DNA of 9,039 bases from Oscillospiraceae bacterium (GTDB lineage Bacteria > Bacillota > Clostridia > UMGS1883). This document shows positions 5,930 to 9,039 of this stretch, one piece after another. The position numbers and the translations under genes were made by a program. The notes beneath the pieces were generated by a model. It did no database searches. It was not told the DNA's origin and saw nothing but the letters and a program-made list of their open reading frames with translations. Position 1 is the first letter of the stretch; the number at the start of each line of letters is the position of its first letter. The stretch covers positions 1 through 9,039 of the forward strand of contig SVJI01000049.1 of NCBI GenBank assembly GCA_015069065.1. The letters run 5' to 3'.

Positions 5930-6748
5930 ATGATAGCAAAGATAAAGGACTTTGTCCCCATGCACACCTTTGACTGCGGCCAATGCTTCCGTTGGGAAAA
6001 GCAGCCCGACGGTTCATATATCGGCGTGGCAAATTCTCAGGTTGTCAGGATATCTGCAGAGGGTGACACAGTAACCATAGACGGCTGCAGCCACGATGAT
6101 TATGAGAGCTTCTGGAAGCGTTATCTTGATGCAGACAGGGACTACTCTCTTATAAAAAATGAACTTACTGTTAATGAAACGATGAAAAACGCCATAGAGT
6201 TTGGCAATGGAATACGGATTCTTCGTCAGGACTTTTTTGAGGCTCTCATTTCGTTCATTATATCACAACGAAGCTCCATTCCCAAAATTAAAAGCTGTGT
6301 GGAAAAATTATGCCGTCACTGCGGCGAGGAAATATTATTTGAGGGGAAGACATACTATTCCTTCCCTACTGCACAAAGAATTGCCGCCCTTAGCGAGGAG
6401 GATATCCGCACTCTTGGAGTCGGATACCGTGCCCCTTATATACTGAGGGCAGCGCAGGCAGTTTCAGAGGGAGATATAGATACAGACTTCCTTGAAAAAG
6501 CGGACACTTCTGCCGCGCGTGAAAAGCTGCTCTCTCTCCACGGTGTGGGAGACAAGGTTTGCGACTGCGTATTGCTTTTCTCTTTGGGAAAATATGACCT
6601 CTTTCCCTCCGACGTATGGATAAAGAGGGTTATGGCAGAGGAATTTGAAACCAATGATGCAAAAACATCGGGAGAAAGCCTGTTTAAAAATTACAGTGGT
6701 TTTGCCCAGCAATACCTGTTTTATTGGAGGAAATATAATAATGCTTAA
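5930..6748 (+). CDS. ogg: 8-oxoguanine DNA glycosylase/AP lyase, OGG1 type
   Basis: A 272-residue base-excision repair enzyme of the HhH-GPD superfamily, expected to remove 8-oxoguanine opposite C and cut the abasic site. The N-terminal domain has FDCGQCFRW (about 14-22), typical of OGG/AlkA. The helix-hairpin-helix is LHGVGDKVCDC with catalytic K209 (equivalent to human OGG1 K249), followed by FPSDVWIKRVM with catalytic D228 (equivalent to D268). In the helix that reads SSNNNI in human OGG1, this protein has SQRSSIPKI (R114, S115, S116), so the asparagine that probes the orphaned cytosine is changed. Start ATG 5930 has AGGTGA (5918-5923) six bases upstream. It begins one base after the 5928 stop and overlaps the next gene by eight bases, so it is co-transcribed. 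Length is close to other bacterial Ogg enzymes. Confidence 0.92.
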   Translation: MIAKIKDFVPMHTFDCGQCFRWEKQPDGSYIGVANSQVVRISAEGDTVTIDGCSHDDYESFWKRYLDADRDYSLIKNELTVNETMKNAIEFGNGIRILRQDFFEALISFIISQRSSIPKIKSCVEKLCRHCGEEILFEGKTYYSFPTAQRIAALSEEDIRTLGVGYRAPYILRAAQAVSEGDIDTDFLEKADTSAAREKLLSLHGVGDKVCDCVLLFSLGKYDLFPSDVWIKRVMAEEFETNDAKTSGESLFKNYSGFAQQYLFYWRKYNNA

Positions 6749-7238
6749 AAATTTTTACGCTGACGCTTATTTCAATAATATTACTGATATTTCTCCCGAT
6801 TATCTTAAAAGTAAAGGGATTAAGGGTATCATTCTTGACATTGACAACACCCTTATCGGGCATAATGTACCGATGCCCGACGAAAAAATACTTACCCACT
6901 TAAGATACCTTGAAAGCGAGGGCTTGAAGCTCTGCGTTGTATCCAACAACAAATATGAAAGAGTTAAAAGCTTCTCCGAGAAAATCGGTGTGACATATTT
7001 TGTACACGATGCATTAAAGCCCCGCGCGCGCGGGTATAATCTGGCATCACAGGAAATGGGGCTTTCGATGGAAAGCATTGCAGCAGTGGGAGACCAGATT
7101 TTTACAGATGTATGGGGGGCACGGCGTGCAGGGTGCTTTGCCATACTTACAAAACCGCTGCATAAGGGCGGAGAGGGTTTTCTCATTGCAATAAAAAGGA
7201 TTTTGGAAAAGCCTTTTATAGACAAAGAAAGGACTTGA
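6741..7238 (+). CDS. yqeG: YqeG family HAD-type phosphatase
   Basis: A 165-residue cytoplasmic HAD-superfamily hydrolase of the small, cap-poor subclass III. Motif I is DIDNTL (33-38) with nucleophile D33 and general acid D35, motif II VVSNN (66-70), motif III K93 in LKPRARG, motif IV GDQIFTD (117-123). These positions and the length match YqeG proteins, whose physiological substrate is not settled. The start ATG 6741 is chosen because GGAGG (6726-6730) lies ten bases before it and the protein then begins in the family manner (MLKNFYAD). The frame is open back to an ATG at 6645, but that would read through the Ogg C terminus. It overlaps ogg by eight bases and ends four bases before the next gene. 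Confidence 0.92.
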   Translation: MLKNFYADAYFNNITDISPDYLKSKGIKGIILDIDNTLIGHNVPMPDEKILTHLRYLESEGLKLCVVSNNKYERVKSFSEKIGVTYFVHDALKPRARGYNLASQEMGLSMESIAAVGDQIFTDVWGARRAGCFAILTKPLHKGGEGFLIAIKRILEKPFIDKERT

Positions 7239-7242
7239 TTTC

Positions 7243-9039
7243 ATGAAAAAGCTGTTAATATGCCTTGGCATACTCATTTTGATTTTTGCATCGGCAATAT
7301 CCGTTTGCGCTACAGATGTCATTGTAGATGGGGTAAAGGTTGCATTTAATGACAGTATGGGATACCCCTTTATTGAAAACGGCCGCACACTGGTTCCGCT
7401 GCGTGCTTCCATGGAGGCTATCGGTGCCCAGGTAAGGTGGGATAGCGAAGAGCGGTGTGCTATCGTGAAAAAAGGTGCTGCAACTGTAGTGTGCTACATA
7501 GATGAAGCATGCATATACCGAAACGGCACTAAAATACCCAACGATGCTGCCGCGCAGATAAAGGATTCCCGTACATATCTCCCCATAAGGGCAGTTGCAG
7601 AGGCTCTGGATGCTACAGTAGGCTGGAACGGAAATGTTATCATTACAACAGGCCGTGCGGGAAATCTTGTTTATTCTATAGAAAACAGCGGCGTACACGT
7701 TTCAAATCTGTGGGAATGCTGGGAAAACGCCCTTGACGCAAAAAATTCCGGAAATTACACCGATGCTATTGAGCGCATCAAGGAACTGGCACCTGACTTT
7801 ATTGCCGCAAATGACGGAAACAGCCGCGCAATGCTTTTTAAGCATCTGGGAGAATGCTACAGTGCATTAGGTATGAATGAAGAGGCATCAGTCTGCTTCT
7901 TAAGGGAGGCAGATTATTGGACATCCGTTTCAAAAAGAGAGGAAACAATCGATGCAACAAGACGAAGCACACTGATAAATTCCTCTGTACAGATGTATGC
8001 CAAAACCTATAATAACGAATACAAGCCGCGTAAGAGCTTTGGTGAAAAGTACGAGCCTGCAAACGGCATATATCTGGGTGCATATGCAGAGGGAGACCGT
8101 GCAGTACACGACCCATCCTCTATGGCGAAATTTTATATGAATGAATTTCCCAATCTGGTTGGAAAGGACATGGCAAGCTACCTTTTATATATGCCTAGCA
8201 CAACACCGTTGTCAAATTATCAGAGCCATATAGATGTGGCTAAGCAGAAGAATAAGATTATTCAGCTGGCACTGGAGCCTGTGAACTTTTTCTCGATACA
8301 AGAAAATGACCCCACATATATAAAGCTGGCTCAGGATATGGAAGCAAGCGGTGCTAAATTCCTCCTCAGATTTGCCAGTGAGATGAACGATACCTCGTGT
8401 CCGTGGTACACTAAGGACTCTCAGCTTTACATAAGCAAATTCCGTATTGTGGCAGATATTTTCCATAAACATGCACCGTCTGTACCTGTGGTATGGTCAC
8501 CCAATTTTTACCCTGCTGATAATATCGACGACTATTACCCCGGCGATGCGTATGTAGATTATGTAGGAGTCTCCTCCTATATGAACCATCAGCCTGAAAC
8601 AGACCCCTTGGGGCAAAATATAGACAGAAACCGTTGGAGCGAGCAGCTTGACACCATCTGCAGTCTGTACGCTCATAAAAAGCCCATTATCGTGTCAGAG
8701 GGCGGAGCGTCCTACATGGATTACAATACATGGGCTGATATCACGGAGTTTTCCTCTAATCAGTTATACGACTTTTTTACATATCTGCCGATTAAATATC
8801 CGCAGGTAAAGGCAGTGTATATCTTTGACAATGACCGCGAACGCTACAAATTTTCTTTGTCAAACAGTCAGCAGTATCTTAACGCCTACAAAAACGGCAT
8901 ATCAAGCGAGCTTTATCTGACAAGCATTAACGAAAACGCAAATCTTCCGCAGTATTACGAGCTGGGAACAAACGTGGAAGTCGAGGCTAAGCAGACAGAA
9001 ATCTGTTCATTCATCAAAACACCGGCTAACGACATAAGC
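7243..9039 (+). CDS. Secreted stalk/TPR/GH26-like glycoside hydrolase (partial, 3' end outside)
   Basis: 599 codons with no stop before the window edge. Residues 1-23 are a signal peptide (MKKLL, hydrophobic core, CA-T). Residues about 25-140 form a copper amine oxidase N-terminal-like stalk domain with two typical motifs, GRTLVPLRA (47-55) and TYLPIRA, common in secreted Clostridia proteins. Residues about 153-225 are helical and TPR-like (GNYTDAIERIKEL; LGECYSALGMNEEA). From about 265 a TIM barrel resembles glycoside hydrolase family 26. It has RFASEMND with candidate acid/base E380, VVWSPNF, YVDYVGVSSY, and KPIIVSEGGAS with candidate nucleophile E486. Many GH26 enzymes act on mannans, but the substrate cannot be read here. 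GH26 usually has His before the acid/base Glu; here it is Ser. Start ATG 7243 has AAAGGA (7228-7233) nine bases upstream. Confidence 0.85.
   Translation, partial: MKKLLICLGILILIFASAISVCATDVIVDGVKVAFNDSMGYPFIENGRTLVPLRASMEAIGAQVRWDSEERCAIVKKGAATVVCYIDEACIYRNGTKIPNDAAAQIKDSRTYLPIRAVAEALDATVGWNGNVIITTGRAGNLVYSIENSGVHVSNLWECWENALDAKNSGNYTDAIERIKELAPDFIAANDGNSRAMLFKHLGECYSALGMNEEASVCFLREADYWTSVSKREETIDATRRSTLINSSVQMYAKTYNNEYKPRKSFGEKYEPANGIYLGAYAEGDRAVHDPSSMAKFYMNEFPNLVGKDMASYLLYMPSTTPLSNYQSHIDVAKQKNKIIQLALEPVNFFSIQENDPTYIKLAQDMEASGAKFLLRFASEMNDTSCPWYTKDSQLYISKFRIVADIFHKHAPSVPVVWSPNFYPADNIDDYYPGDAYVDYVGVSSYMNHQPETDPLGQNIDRNRWSEQLDTICSLYAHKKPIIVSEGGASYMDYNTWADITEFSSNQLYDFFTYLPIKYPQVKAVYIFDNDRERYKFSLSNSQQYLNAYKNGISSELYLTSINENANLPQYYELGTNVEVEAKQTEICSFIKTPANDIS

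Noticed and set aside
6645..6740. Upstream ATG extension of the yqeG frame
   Set aside because: It would overlap the Ogg C terminus by about 100 bases; the ATG at 6741 has a clear GGAGG and gives the family's normal N terminus.
1..9039. CRISPR array, insertion sequence, phage or defence island
   Set aside because: No regularly spaced direct repeats, transposase, integrase or known defence domains were found on either strand.

Overview
The window looks like a chromosomal piece of a Gram-positive, moderately AT-rich member of the Clostridia. The signs are a T-box leader, a secreted protein with S-layer homology (SLH) domains, a ClpE-type unfoldase with an N-terminal zinc finger, a YqeG-type HAD phosphatase and a copper-amine-oxidase-like stalk domain on a secreted glycosidase. 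All of these are typical of anaerobic, probably gut-associated, Firmicutes. Species cannot be named from the sequence.

Left part (1-656): a T-box riboswitch on the minus strand (about 241 down to 1) runs off the left edge. Its regulated gene lies outside; the specifier region (GAATTTC) suggests phenylalanine, so pheS/pheT is the likely target. Divergent from it, with its own consensus promoter, is a complete tRNA-Leu whose folded anticodon is AAG, uncommon in bacteria, followed by a strong terminator. A non-coding stretch of stacked inverted repeats follows, and then a bidirectional terminator that also serves the next gene.

Centre-left (657-2754): one monocistronic minus-strand gene for an exported SLH protein with about five tandem beta-rich modules. 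It is separated from the next operon by a divergent promoter region of about 235 bp.

Right part (2755-9039, all plus strand): a tightly packed operon whose genes overlap or are a few bases apart. The order is a ClpE-like AAA+ unfoldase; a divergent protein resembling isopropylmalate/isocitrate dehydrogenases but without the catalytic motifs, and apparently broken by a one-base frameshift near 5731; an OGG1-type 8-oxoguanine DNA glycosylase; a YqeG HAD phosphatase; and a secreted stalk/TPR/GH26-like glycosidase that runs off the right edge. No internal terminator is visible. Protein quality control, oxidative DNA repair and a cell-surface hydrolase therefore appear to share a transcript from the promoter at 2690-2718.

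No CRISPR array, insertion sequence, phage gene or obvious defence system was found. The most unusual items are the A34 tRNA-Leu, the degenerate and frameshifted dehydrogenase-like gene, and the mixed operon that contains it.
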